DNA of 39,594 nt from positions 1 through 39,594 of the forward strand of contig NZ_JABXWT010000024.1 of the NCBI RefSeq assembly GCF_013377785.1. Direction: 5' to 3'. Position numbers and translations under genes: made by a program. Every line of letters begins with the position of its first letter. Within the stretch, counting starts at the first letter, position 1. Shown here piece by piece: positions 1-7,148 of this stretch. This DNA is from Ruegeria haliotis (GTDB taxonomy: Bacteria; Pseudomonadota; Alphaproteobacteria; Rhodobacterales; Rhodobacteraceae). The notes under the pieces were generated by a model that was not told where the DNA came from, ran no database searches, and worked only from the letters and a program-made list of their open reading frames with translations.

Positions 1-212
1 ACGTACTTGTCCCATAATGCTTCCTTCCATTTCAACGAATGGATCGCACCATCAAACCTTGGGATCAAACACCTAGGATGACGGGCATCGACCGTCAATT
101 CCGTCGCCGATATTGAAGTTGGCCCGAGCAGACATATTGCCCCTTCTATCTGGGCTCCTAACCGACTTGCGGCGTCGCGCGTAAGGATTCGTGCAGCGAG
201 ACTAGCAGCCAT
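1..212 (-). CDS. Unidentified partial open frame at the left edge
   Basis: The minus strand is open from an ATG at 212-210 to the window edge, about 70 codons, and the frame also stays open upstream through the repeat at 219-290. The predicted protein is mixed in composition, with acidic, basic and aromatic residues near the visible end (it includes DARHPRCLIP and KWKEALWDKY), so it does not look like simple noise. I do not recognise a family. No convincing ribosome-binding site precedes the ATG. It could be the start of a real gene continuing to the left, a gene remnant, or a chance open frame. Confidence 0.35.
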   Translation of the reverse strand, partial: MAASLAARILTRDAASRLGAQIEGAICLLGPTSISATELTVDARHPRCLIPRFDGAIHSLKWKEALWDKY

Positions 213-218
213 CAAGGT

Positions 219-290
219 CGGCCCATTCCTGCCGTTGGCTAGGGGGTCAAGATGCTGTAATGCGACCCGTCAGAGCTGCCGTTCGCTGTA
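219..290 (+). repeat. Dispersed intergenic repeat, copy 1
   Basis: This copy starts CGGCCCATTCCTGCCGTTGG and ends GCTGCCGTTCGCTGTA, with about 36 divergent bases between. A further block at 311-334 (GCAAATTCACA ... GCGGGACAAAC) also recurs after other copies, for example at 3227-3252. The element contains two related halves, CATTCCTGCCGTTGGC and CTGCCGTTCGC, so it looks like an old internal duplication. It lies between the left-edge frame and the 3' end of the permease gene. Confidence 0.6.
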
Positions 291-377
291 ACTGCTAAAC
301 TTGGTGATGGGCAAATTCACAGTTCGCGGGACAAACCTGCCGGTTGCTGAACGTCTGCTTCCCGTTAACGCTGAATC

Positions 378-1400
378 TCAGACGATCCACCCAAAGACAT
401 ACCCCGCCCCGAGCGACCCCAGAACTGCAAGCAACATATAGAGCATGAACGGTTTCAATTTGAGAACTGGTACAATGGCCATCGCGCCCCAAATGCTGAC
501 CACGCCGCCCGAGACGAGGAATGCCATCGCCGCGCCTTCGGACATGCCGTTGTCGATCAACCCTCGTGTCAGAGGGAGCGCAGCGTAACCGTCAATATAA
601 GCTGGAGCACCGACGAAGACTGCGGCGGGTATTGCCCACCATTTGTCTTCGCCAACAAATGTTGCCAGTGCGCCCGGCGTCAGTGCGGCGTTCAGGGCAT
701 ACTCGGCGGCAAACGCCGGGATCAGGCAGATCAGGATCAGCCGCGTGGTCGCCCAGAACTGTCTGCTGAAAGAATGCCTTCGTGCCTCAGACCGCCATAC
801 CCATGGATCAAAGGGTTGATCCTTGCCGCATCGTGCGGCACTCAGTTGGCGCGCAAGACCATTATCTCGAAGCGCGCTCTTTGCCCAAGGTGTCTTGGCG
901 AATAGCCCTGTGACCGCGCCCCCGAATATGCCTAATCCGAAAGCTGCAAGTGTTTTGCCGATCGTAAAGCTCAAACCCAGTGTCGCGGCTGTTGTCGCGA
1001 GCATCGCCGGATCAGTTATTGGGGAGGACAGCCAGAATGCCATGATCGGAGCGAGCGGTACGCCCGCAGCCAGCAATCCGGCCATCAAAGGCAGCACGGT
1101 CACACCGCATACGGGCGTGATGGCTCCAGTGAGCGAGGCCGCCAGAACCGTTCTCAGTGTCCTGCCCTGGAAGGCACCAGCGATGTGGGTATCCGCGCCG
1201 CTTGCGATGATCCAGGCTGCAAGCACGATGCCCGGAATGACGATGGGGGCCACGACAATCAGGCCCCATAGGACAAACTTTGCTGCGTTTGCGGCGTGTT
1301 CCGGCCAGGCAAGACAGACGCCTGCCAGCAGCAGCAAAGACACGCCCCACACCAGGGGTTTCCGGTTAGATGGTCGGTTGGCAGCTGTCTGATCTGACAT
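378..1400 (-). CDS. Permease of the ArsP / DUF318 type
   Basis: This encodes a polytopic inner-membrane protein of 340 residues with roughly eight to ten hydrophobic segments. The central segment PVCGVTVLPLMAGLLAAGVP followed by LSSPITDP matches the conserved pore region of the permease family PF03773 as I remember it (a Cys-Gly pair, then P-x-x-A-G-L-L and a later S/T-P). Some family members export organoarsenicals, but the substrate here is unknown. I chose the start at 1400 because GAGGAG lies just upstream; an upstream ATG at 1436 has no such site. It is divergent from a damaged LysR gene at 1486, its likely former regulator. The 3' end abuts a copy of the dispersed repeat. Confidence 0.75.
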   Translation of the reverse strand: MSDQTAANRPSNRKPLVWGVSLLLLAGVCLAWPEHAANAAKFVLWGLIVVAPIVIPGIVLAAWIIASGADTHIAGAFQGRTLRTVLAASLTGAITPVCGVTVLPLMAGLLAAGVPLAPIMAFWLSSPITDPAMLATTAATLGLSFTIGKTLAAFGLGIFGGAVTGLFAKTPWAKSALRDNGLARQLSAARCGKDQPFDPWVWRSEARRHSFSRQFWATTRLILICLIPAFAAEYALNAALTPGALATFVGEDKWWAIPAAVFVGAPAYIDGYAALPLTRGLIDNGMSEGAAMAFLVSGGVVSIWGAMAIVPVLKLKPFMLYMLLAVLGSLGAGYVFGWIV

Positions 1401-1464
1401 GGGATACTCCTCTGACCTTGAAAAATAGTGCGGCACAAGGCATCTGTGAAACGCATAGCTTCAA

Positions 1465-1480
1465 TTTCCGGTATTGGAAA
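1465..1480. promoter_or_regulatory. Candidate inverted repeat between permease and lysR
   Basis: TTTCC and GGAAA flank six bases immediately upstream of the LysR start codon in an 85-bp divergent intergenic region. The position suits an autoregulatory LysR site, but the arms are only five bases long and spacing does not give the exact T-N11-A pattern. Confidence 0.25.
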
Positions 1481-1485
1481 AACAG

Positions 1486-2342
1486 ATGGAAAATCTGGAT
1501 AGCGATCTTCTGCGAACCTTCGTCGCTGTGGCTGATGCCGGAAGCGTCACGGACGGTGCTGCCCGCATCCACCGGTCGCAATCTGCGACAAGTCTTCAGA
1601 TCAAGCGCCTTGAAGCGATCCTGGGTCAGCCGGTCTTTGACAGGCATGGTCGCGGGGTGGTCCTGAGCGACACGGGACGAAAGCTCTTTCCAGTCGCGCA
1701 GGAGGTGACGGCGCGTCTCGACGCGGCACTACGAGAGATTTCACAGAACACAGTAAGGGCAAACTGCGTTTGGGCATACCCGACGATCACGGGCGCGCCA
1801 GACTTGCGGCGATCATTGCGACCTTTGCCCGTCAACATCCGAAAGTCGAACTGGATGTCACCTGCGCCTTGAGTACAAGTTTTCCAGAAGCCCTCGATAA
1901 GGGGTCGCTGGACCTTGCGGTCTATGAGGTCGAAAGCCCGTCCAGCCACGAGGAGGTTGTTTATGAAGACCCGACATGTTGGGTGTCGTCGGCGCACCGG
2001 CACTTTCGGGCCGATGAAAGCCTTCCAGTGGCCTTGTTCGATCATGCGTGCTGGTGGCGCGACGCGGCGGTCATTTCATTGCAAGCCCGTGGACAGCCAT
2101 ATCGCGTTGTCTACTCCAGCCAAAGCGTCTCTGGTGTGATTGCAGCAGTAGAAGCCGGGATCGCAGTGGGTCTGCTCGGTCGCTCCTCGCTGCACGGCGG
2201 CTTATCTGTGGTGAACGATGCATTGGGCCTCGGAAACACGCCTGCCTCCAAGCTGGTGATGGCCTCCAGCAAGCCGAAAGAACAGGGGCCTCAGGACGCT
2301 ATGAAGGAGGCGATCCGAGCCGCATTTATGGCCAAGCCATAA
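1486..2342 (+). pseudogene. LysR-family regulator broken by a frameshift
   Basis: The first frame (from ATG 1486) encodes a typical LysR winged helix-turn-helix: LLRTFVAVADAGSVTDGAAR, SQSATSLQIKRLE, then FDRHGRGVVLSDTGRKL. After the codons for SQNT near 1752 the frame is lost. The frame one base earlier continues with KGKLRLGIPDDHGRARL and then a complete periplasmic-binding-like effector domain to 2342. One missing base around 1753-1755 restores a protein of about 285 residues, the normal LysR length. The break falls exactly in the linker to the effector domain. Either the gene is recently inactivated or the base was lost in sequencing. It is divergent from the permease gene, which suggests it regulated that gene. 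Confidence 0.8.
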
Positions 2343-2487
2343 AAAGCTGACTTTCGCTGCGCTCTGTCGAATGGGCAGGTCGGACTCGGTTCCTGACGTC
2401 GGAGGCGGCGCGGCATCCTGTGGTATGACGTCTGTGTCAACGTCGGGTTGTCGTTTTGGGAGGGCATGGCGGATCGGAGGATCAGTC

Positions 2488-3112
2488 ATGGAAATACCAA
2501 ACTTACCTGCCATTCGCGCACTTCGGCCAGCCTGAAACAAGGGCCGCATCGTCGGTCAGAAGCGGCCACTGAAACCTAAGCATGTCTGGGCAATCCGGGT
2601 GCGGCTTGAATTGGCAGAGAACCATCGTGATCTTGCTCTGTTCAATATGGCAATCGACAGCAAGCTTCGCGGCTGCGACCTTGTGAAGATAAAAGTTGTG
2701 GATGTGATGGCGTCTGGCCAGATCAAGGAACGTGCTGCAGAGCAAGACGCAGAAGCCAGTCCGGTTTGAGATATCGGAAGGCACCCGCGCATCCGTCGAG
2801 AAATGGATGGAAGACGAACTGATGATCGGATCAGAGTATCTTTGGCCGGGCCGTTTTCATGAGCGCCTTCACATATCGACACGCCAGTATGCGCGGATTG
2901 TTCGGGACTGGGTCACGTCGATCGGATTGGAAGCCAGTGCATATGGCACGCATTCGATGCGGCGCACGAAAGTCACTCAGATCTACAAGAAGACTGGCAA
3001 CCTTCGCGCCGTTCAGCTTCTGTTGGGGCACACAAAGATGGACAGTACGGTCAGGTATCTTGGTGTTGAACTTGAGGATGCTTTGGCCATTTCTGAAGCC
3101 ATTGAAATCTAA
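2488..3112 (+). pseudogene. Tyrosine recombinase (integrase) with stop codon and frameshift
   Basis: From ATG 2488 (GGAGG at 2476-2480) the frame reads MEIPNLPAIRALRPA, then TGA at 2533-2535, then NKGRIVGQKRPLKPKHVW and a continuous recombinase domain. The TGA stands where a Trp codon TGG would keep the frame. Near 2731 the frame breaks again, after ASGQIKER, and resumes from 2732 as VLQSKTQKPVRFEI. The C-terminal half carries the catalytic-domain pattern of tyrosine recombinases: HSMRRTKVTQIY (H-x-x-R), LLGHTKMDSTVRY (the His of LGH and the nucleophilic Tyr). The repaired protein would be about 209 residues, matching the short integrases common in this bacterial order. Two independent lesions make this a genuine pseudogene rather than a single sequencing error. 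Confidence 0.85.
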
Positions 3113-3119
3113 CATCTCT

Positions 3120-3141
3120 GGGCCGCCTACACCGGCGGCCC
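3120..3141. terminator. Stem-loop after the integrase pseudogene
   Basis: GGGCCGCC and GGCGGCCC form a perfect 8-bp stem with a six-base loop, eight bases after the TAA of the recombinase. There is no T-run, so termination is inferred only from position and stem strength. Confidence 0.5.
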
Positions 3142-3164
3142 AAACCAGACTCTCATCGTTCCAG

Positions 3165-3252
3165 TTCGAGCTGCATTGCGGCTTCACCGAACCGGCCATT
3201 CGACGCAACGGCAAAACCTTGGGCCACGCAAACTCACAATCTTCGGGACAAA
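3165..3252 (+). repeat. Degenerate copy of the dispersed intergenic repeat
   Basis: The 3' block GCAAACTCACA ... TTCGGGACAAAAC at 3227-3252 is clearly related to the block GCAAATTCACA ... GCGGGACAAAC that follows copy 1. The 5' part (GCTGCATTGCGGCTTC ... CCGGCCATTCGACGC) is only loosely similar to the core of the other copies. It lies between the integrase pseudogene and the ECF41 promoter. Confidence 0.35.
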
Positions 3253-3297
3253 ACGCAACATAGCGGTGGCTGCTCCAGTGGCTGTTATTCTGATGCT

Positions 3298-3324
3298 CGT
3301 CACAAATTCTGAGTCCTGATCGTC
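3298..3324 (+). promoter_or_regulatory. Candidate ECF41-dependent promoter
   Basis: CGTCACA at 3298-3304 is followed by exactly 16 bases and then CGTC at 3321-3324. The promoter motif reported for ECF41 sigma factors, as I remember it, is TGTCACA, 16 bases, CGTC, so this is a one-mismatch match with the right spacing. It lies 29 bases before the first ATG of an operon whose last gene encodes an ECF41-type sigma factor, as autoregulation predicts. The motif was recalled, not looked up. Confidence 0.65.
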
Positions 3325-3355
3325 TTATCTCTGAAACCTCAAATTTGGAGATATG

Positions 3356-3742
3356 ATGCGAAGAAAAGTTTTGATCGGAGTGGGAGGGATTTCAGTTCTG
3401 ACAGCCGCCTATATGTGGACCGCCACGCAGCATTGGTATCACTCGGTTCCGGGGGTCGCATACACAGGGCCATTGAACTTTCATTTTGCGAAGGATGTCG
3501 CCCTTGCCTATCTGTCAAGCGGGGCGGCTTTGATCTGGGCTGGTATCAAACATGACAAATCAGCCGGAATTTGCGGTGCGTCCTGGCTCGTCTTACATGC
3601 GCTGTTTCATGTTTGGATCTGGCTTCATCGTGGCACTCCGGCGGACCTGGTTGCGCTCACCAACCTGATAGGGATCCAGATACCCGCTTTTGCCGGGTTC
3701 ATTTCCGCGCTCACCCTGAAGTCAGAAAGGGCAACACCATGA
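3356..3742 (+). CDS. Small four-helix membrane protein of the ECF41 operon
   Basis: This encodes a protein of 128 residues with about four hydrophobic segments: near the N terminus, around FHFAKDVALAYLSSGAALIW, around CGASWLVLHALFHVWIWLH, and near the C terminus. Several His and Trp residues sit inside or next to the helices. I do not recognise a named family; its size and topology recall DoxX-like or DUF4345-like proteins, but that is only a guess. Two ATGs are adjacent at 3353 and 3356; the second lies five bases after GGAG and is preferred. The stop codon overlaps the next start in ATGA, which implies translational coupling. It is first in an operon with an AhpD-like protein and the sigma factor, so it may act in the same stress response. 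Confidence 0.8.
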   Translation: MRRKVLIGVGGISVLTAAYMWTATQHWYHSVPGVAYTGPLNFHFAKDVALAYLSSGAALIWAGIKHDKSAGICGASWLVLHALFHVWIWLHRGTPADLVALTNLIGIQIPAFAGFISALTLKSERATP

Positions 3743-4281
3743 TCCGCACGCTTCTAAAAATGGGCTTTCAGCGGTTCGGATCGCGATACAATTACGATAC
3801 GGGCTACATGAGACATATCGCTGATACTTCGGCATCGGCGGGGCTACGACTGTCTATGCTACCGTTTTACAGCCAATTTCGTGGTCCTAACGACGCCCAA
3901 AACGTCTGGGCTGGCGCAATGCTTGGATCGACGTTGGACGGTGACTGCGGGCCATGTGTCCAACTGATCGTCGATATGGCGCTTGAGGCAGGCGTTCCAA
4001 GGGACAAACTCACACTTTGCCTTCAAGGCGAAGCGATGGCGGCAGGGGATGTCGGCCTTGGTTTCCGGTTTGCCCAAGCGGCCATTGCAAATGACCCCGA
4101 ACTGGACGGTCTACGAAAGGAAATTGAATCGCGTTTTGGCACAGCGGCGGTCATGGCGGTATCTTTTGCTGCATCAAGCGGACGAATATACCCTGTTTTG
4201 AAACGTGGCCTTGGCTTCGGTCAAACCTGTAGCCGCGTGAATGTCGAGGGTGAGGTAATAACGGTATCGCATCTATCATGA
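3739..4281 (+). CDS. Carboxymuconolactone-decarboxylase-like (AhpD-like) protein
   Basis: This is a predicted cytoplasmic, mostly helical protein of 180 residues. DGDCGPCVQLIVDMALEAGV at residues 67-86 contains a CxxC pair (Cys70, Cys73) at the start of a helix, the arrangement seen in AhpD / carboxymuconolactone-decarboxylase-like proteins, where the cysteines carry out thiol-disulfide or peroxidase chemistry. Genes of this class are the best-known neighbours of ECF41 sigma factors, often called COE genes for carboxymuconolactone decarboxylase, oxidoreductase or epimerase. That context is the main support for the assignment. It overlaps by four bases with both neighbours (ATGA junctions). 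The protein is longer than a minimal CMD domain, and similarity outside the CxxC region is not obvious to me. Confidence 0.7.
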   Translation: MIRTLLKMGFQRFGSRYNYDTGYMRHIADTSASAGLRLSMLPFYSQFRGPNDAQNVWAGAMLGSTLDGDCGPCVQLIVDMALEAGVPRDKLTLCLQGEAMAAGDVGLGFRFAQAAIANDPELDGLRKEIESRFGTAAVMAVSFAASSGRIYPVLKRGLGFGQTCSRVNVEGEVITVSHLS

Positions 4282-5153
4282 ACATGGTCGCGGACATATT
4301 TGAAGCGGAACGCCCAAAGCTGACATCACTGTGCTATCGCATGTTGGGTGAGCGAGCGGGTGCAGAGGACGCTGTACAAAACACATGGCTGAAATGGTCA
4401 GCAACCGACACGACCCAGATTGACAACCCGGCGGCCTGGCTGCGCCGGGTCGCTACGAATATCGCAATCGACACGTTGCGTTCCGCGCATCGCCAACGCG
4501 AGGTCTATGTCGGCCCCTGGCTTCCTGAACCCCTGATTCAAGGTGAATCGCAAGAGCCTGTGCATCCGTTTGAGCTTGCCCAGGAATGCGAGCTGGCATT
4601 GCTGTGGGCCATGGAACGGCTCACTGAACGAGAGCGTGCGGCATTCATTCTGCGAGAGGCGTTCGACGCCAGCTATTCGGATATTGCAGACACCCTTGGC
4701 GCAACCGAAGTCGCCTGTCGCCAACTTGTCAGCCGCTCGCAAAAGAAGTTGCAGGACTCAGGCCCCCGTTTCGATACAACTCCGGAAGAAGTCGCGGACT
4801 TGAGCCAACGCTTCTTCATGGCGATCATGGCCGAAGACTTTGACGCCGCTCTGTCATTGCTGACACCCAATTCTGCAGCAGTGTCTGACGGCGGGGCGAA
4901 AAGACGCGCAGCGCGGCGCCCATTGAAAGGTGGCAGCGAGATTTTGCAGGTGTTCCGGGCTTTGTACGAAAAAGCACGCCATGAACCGGGCTGGACGACC
5001 CGGATTGCAACAGTGAATACCAAACCCGCCTTGTTGCGCTATCAATTCGGGCGGCTGGACTCCGTCACAACGCTTGCACCCGATGAAAATGGGAAAATAG
5101 CCTGGCTATACATCATGAGAAATCCAGACAAACTTGGGGTGGTCGAGCAATAG
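4278..5153 (+). CDS. RNA polymerase sigma factor, ECF41 group
   Basis: This encodes a 291-residue sigma factor. Region 2 spans about residues 5-75 (FEAERPKLTSLCYRMLG, then DAVQNTWLKW and NPAAWLRRVATNIAIDTLRS). Region 4 spans about 105-160 (LTERERAAFILREAFDASYS, then IADTLGATEVACRQLVSRS). A C-terminal SnoaL-like extension follows. The diagnostic ECF41 motifs are present: WLPEP in the linker at 81-85, DGGAK at 204-208 (DGGGK/R in the consensus), and NPDKL at 282-286. In this group the fused extension replaces an anti-sigma factor and modulates activity. The gene is coupled to the preceding AhpD-like gene and lies behind a candidate ECF41 promoter, so it probably activates its own operon. The inducing signal is unknown. 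Confidence 0.92.
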   Translation: MNMVADIFEAERPKLTSLCYRMLGERAGAEDAVQNTWLKWSATDTTQIDNPAAWLRRVATNIAIDTLRSAHRQREVYVGPWLPEPLIQGESQEPVHPFELAQECELALLWAMERLTERERAAFILREAFDASYSDIADTLGATEVACRQLVSRSQKKLQDSGPRFDTTPEEVADLSQRFFMAIMAEDFDAALSLLTPNSAAVSDGGAKRRAARRPLKGGSEILQVFRALYEKARHEPGWTTRIATVNTKPALLRYQFGRLDSVTTLAPDENGKIAWLYIMRNPDKLGVVEQ

Positions 5154-5270
5154 AGAAGTCGCGACAGCGGTCATTGGCTGCGCAGCGGAAGTCAGTCAAA
5201 ATGGGCTCACCGCCGTCTTCGAAGGCTGCGCTGCATCAGCTGGAACAGTCCGAGCTGTCCCCGCGGTGGA

Positions 5271-5335
5271 CGGCCCAATTCCGCCGTTCGGCTCCCCTTG
5301 TCGGCGCTGCGGCGCAGTCCGTCAAACCGGACTTT
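5271..5335 (+). repeat. Dispersed intergenic repeat, copy 2
   Basis: It begins CGGCCCAATTCCGCCGTTCG. Its centre is the palindrome-like GCTGCGGCGCAG. The 3' half (CCGGACTTTGATC) diverges from the usual CCGTTCGCTGC. It lies in the spacer between the ECF41 operon and the SDR gene. Confidence 0.5.
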
Positions 5336-5526
5336 GATCGATCGCGCAACATTTTCGCAGAGGCAATGACTGGGTCGCGGGACACAGCTACCTTTTGCCG
5401 CACCGAGCCTTGAAGTCTGACCCAGCCGCTTAAGTCGAAGTAAGAAACCCCCGGTCAAACTGCACGGTAGGCACCCGCGCAGGTCTCCTGCCATCATGTC
5501 GTGTCCGCCCGGCCCGCTGCACCTCC

Positions 5527-5583
5527 CGACCCGTTTCTTGCGTATTGGACCCCGCACCCAAACCAGTAGCAGGAAACGGGTCG
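5527..5583. other. Long near-perfect hairpin upstream of the SDR gene
   Basis: CGACCCGTTTCTTGC (5527-5541) and GCAGGAAACGGGTCG (5569-5583) pair over 15 bases with a single G-T position and a 27-base loop. The right arm ends 60 bases before the SDR start. It could be a terminator for upstream transcription, a leader structure of the SDR mRNA, or a widely spaced operator. The sequence alone does not decide. Confidence 0.5.
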
Positions 5584-5643
5584 TTTGGAATGCAGGCGAC
5601 CCGATAGACCCATGGTCATGCAAAATAGTGGAAAGGCATGACT

Positions 5644-6399
5644 ATGGAACTGAAAGACAAGACTGTCATCGTGACCGGCGCAAGCAGTGGCATCGGGGCA
5701 GCGGCGGCACTACTCTTCGCAGCCGAAGGCGCCAACGTCATCCTCGGAGCGCGGCGGCAGGCCGAACTGGACCAGCTGGTCGGACAGATCACGCAAAGCA
5801 ATGGTCAAGCGGTCTGTCTTGCCGGGGATGTCACTGATGAAGCTTACTCGAAGGCCTTGGTGACACTGGCGTTGGAGACATACGACGCGGTTGATGGTGC
5901 CTTCAACAATGCGGGTATCATGGGCGACATGGGCCCGGTTTCCACGATGAGCATTGCGAACTGGAACGCGGTGATTGCGGCGAACCTGACCAGTGCGTTT
6001 TACGCCGCTAAAGCCCAGGTCCCAGTCATGGCCGCGCAGGGAAAAGGGGCGATCGTCTTCACCAGTTCCTTCGTCGGGTTCAGCAATGGGGGAATGTCGG
6101 GAATGGCCGCTTATGCCGCTTCCAAGGCAGGGATGATCGGCTTCACGCAGGCATTGGCCTCGGAACATGCAGGCGACGGAATCCGCGTCAATGCCGTGCT
6201 CCCTGGGGGAACGATGACGGCGATGGCTGGCGACGACCCGGACACACATGCGTTCATCGCCAACCTGCATCCGGTAAAGCGCCTGGCCGAGCCAAAGGAG
6301 ATTGCCCAGTCGGCGCTCTACCTTTTGTCGGACCGGTCGAGTTTCGTAACCGGGACGCCACTCGTCGCCGATGGCGGCATGTCGGTCCGGCTGCTCTGA
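5644..6399 (+). CDS. Short-chain dehydrogenase/reductase (SDR)
   Basis: This is a cytoplasmic NAD(P)-dependent oxidoreductase of 251 residues, the classical SDR length. Visible motifs are TGASSGIG at 11-18 (dinucleotide binding), the NNAG motif in FNNAGIMG, a catalytic Ser in FTSSFVG, and the Tyr/Lys pair Y157 and K161 in AAYAASKAG. The C-terminal PGGTMTAM and VTGTPLVADGGMSV are typical of the 3-oxoacyl-ACP-reductase-like subgroup. The substrate cannot be told from sequence. I prefer ATG 5644 over 5638 because GGAAAGG at 5630-5636 is seven bases upstream of the former but only one base from the latter. The gene stands alone and converges with the GFA-family gene across a strong stem-loop. It lies downstream of the ECF41 operon but no ECF41-like promoter precedes it. 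Confidence 0.9.
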   Translation: MELKDKTVIVTGASSGIGAAAALLFAAEGANVILGARRQAELDQLVGQITQSNGQAVCLAGDVTDEAYSKALVTLALETYDAVDGAFNNAGIMGDMGPVSTMSIANWNAVIAANLTSAFYAAKAQVPVMAAQGKGAIVFTSSFVGFSNGGMSGMAAYAASKAGMIGFTQALASEHAGDGIRVNAVLPGGTMTAMAGDDPDTHAFIANLHPVKRLAEPKEIAQSALYLLSDRSSFVTGTPLVADGGMSVRLL

Positions 6400-6405
6400 G
6401 ATCTT

Positions 6406-6431
6406 GCCGTTGGCCCCCTGTGGCCAACGGC
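6406..6431. terminator. Bidirectional stem-loop terminator
   Basis: GCCGTTGGCC and GGCCAACGGC form a perfect 10-bp stem with a six-base loop between the convergent SDR and GFA-family genes. The arm GCCGTTGGC is identical to the core of repeat copies 1 and 4, and CGGCCCATCCATGCCGT at 6428-6444 resembles the 5' end of the repeat, so a repeat fragment may have become a terminator. Confidence 0.65.
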
Positions 6432-6464
6432 CCATCCATGCCGTGATACAGGTCCGGATCAGGA

Positions 6465-6854
6465 CTAGGGATGCCCTACCGACTGCGGGGCGTCATCGCA
6501 GATGTCATACCAGTGCGGTTTCTCGGACACAAATTCGTGGAACTGGTTCCTGAGACCAAACTTCGTATCGAGCGCATTTGCGGCGATCGGGAAACTGGCG
6601 TCCTCAGAAAGGATTTCACCGAGCGACGTGCCGCAGACCTTGCAGAAACACCGGCCGTATTTATAGGGCGGCGCGGGTCGGTAAAGCGCCACATGCTCCT
6701 TACCCTGAAGCCAGTTCAGGTCTTCCTTCTTCACGAAGACGATTGTACTGGCACCAGCCTTGCGGCAGCGCGAGCAATGACATGTGCCCATCATTGACGG
6801 TTCGGACGCCAGTTCAAATCTCACCGCACCACAACAACAACTTCCCTGAATCAT
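6465..6854 (-). CDS. GFA-family zinc-binding protein
   Basis: This is a small cytoplasmic protein of 129 residues with the zinc-binding cysteine pattern of the GFA family (PF04828, named after glutathione-dependent formaldehyde-activating enzyme). GSCCCGAVRFEL is at 4-15, TCHCSRCRKAG at 24-34, and RCFCKVCGTSLGE at 68-80. Length and order of motifs match the family. The founding member was proposed to form S-hydroxymethylglutathione, but most members have no proven activity, so no reaction is assigned. AAGGA lies eight bases before the ATG at 6854. It is monocistronic as far as can be seen and converges with the SDR gene. Confidence 0.88.
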   Translation of the reverse strand: MIQGSCCCGAVRFELASEPSMMGTCHCSRCRKAGASTIVFVKKEDLNWLQGKEHVALYRPAPPYKYGRCFCKVCGTSLGEILSEDASFPIAANALDTKFGLRNQFHEFVSEKPHWYDICDDAPQSVGHP

Positions 6855-6992
6855 GCAGCGGTTCCTTCATGTCGGACAGGTGACCCAAAAGAGAACAATA
6901 AGAGAACTTTAGCGCAGATACAACCTCGAAGGACCACCCGTTGGCATACCAACGGAAGGCAGAAAGTCCAAAATGTGCCCATAGGCGCGGGC

Positions 6993-7063
6993 CGGCCCAT
7001 AGCCGACTTTGACCACAGGTTCTGATTGCTGCGGTGCGGCCCGTCGAAGCTGCCATTCGCTGC
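6993..7063 (+). repeat. Dispersed intergenic repeat, copy 3
   Basis: It begins CGGCCCATAGCCG, has the centre TTGCTGCGGTGCGGCCCG, and ends GCTGCCATTCGCTGC. A following GCGAATTCACA at 7083-7093 matches the trailing block of copy 1. It lies upstream of the GFA-family gene and downstream of the SHMT-like pseudogene. Confidence 0.6.
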
Positions 7064-7148
7064 TGCTGCATGATCGACGGCAGAGCGAATTCACACCCCG
7101 CAGACAAGGCGGCCAATTGCTTCCAGAAAGCCAATGGCCGTTTTATTG

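Larger units (their letters stand above)
5154..5643. other. 490-bp gene-free spacer between ECF41 operon and SDR gene
   Basis: I see no credible gene here. The spacer holds one copy of the dispersed repeat at 5271-5335 and a long hairpin at 5527-5583. Short frames crossing the repeat lack ribosome-binding sites and recognisable protein features. No second ECF41-type promoter (TGTCACA, 16 bases, CGTC) was found upstream of the SDR gene. Confidence 0.6.

Noticed and set aside
5710..6435. Long open frame (about 240 codons) on the minus strand opposite the SDR gene
   Set aside because: It is the mirror of a gene with complete SDR motifs and correct codon pattern. It has no domain and crosses the terminator.
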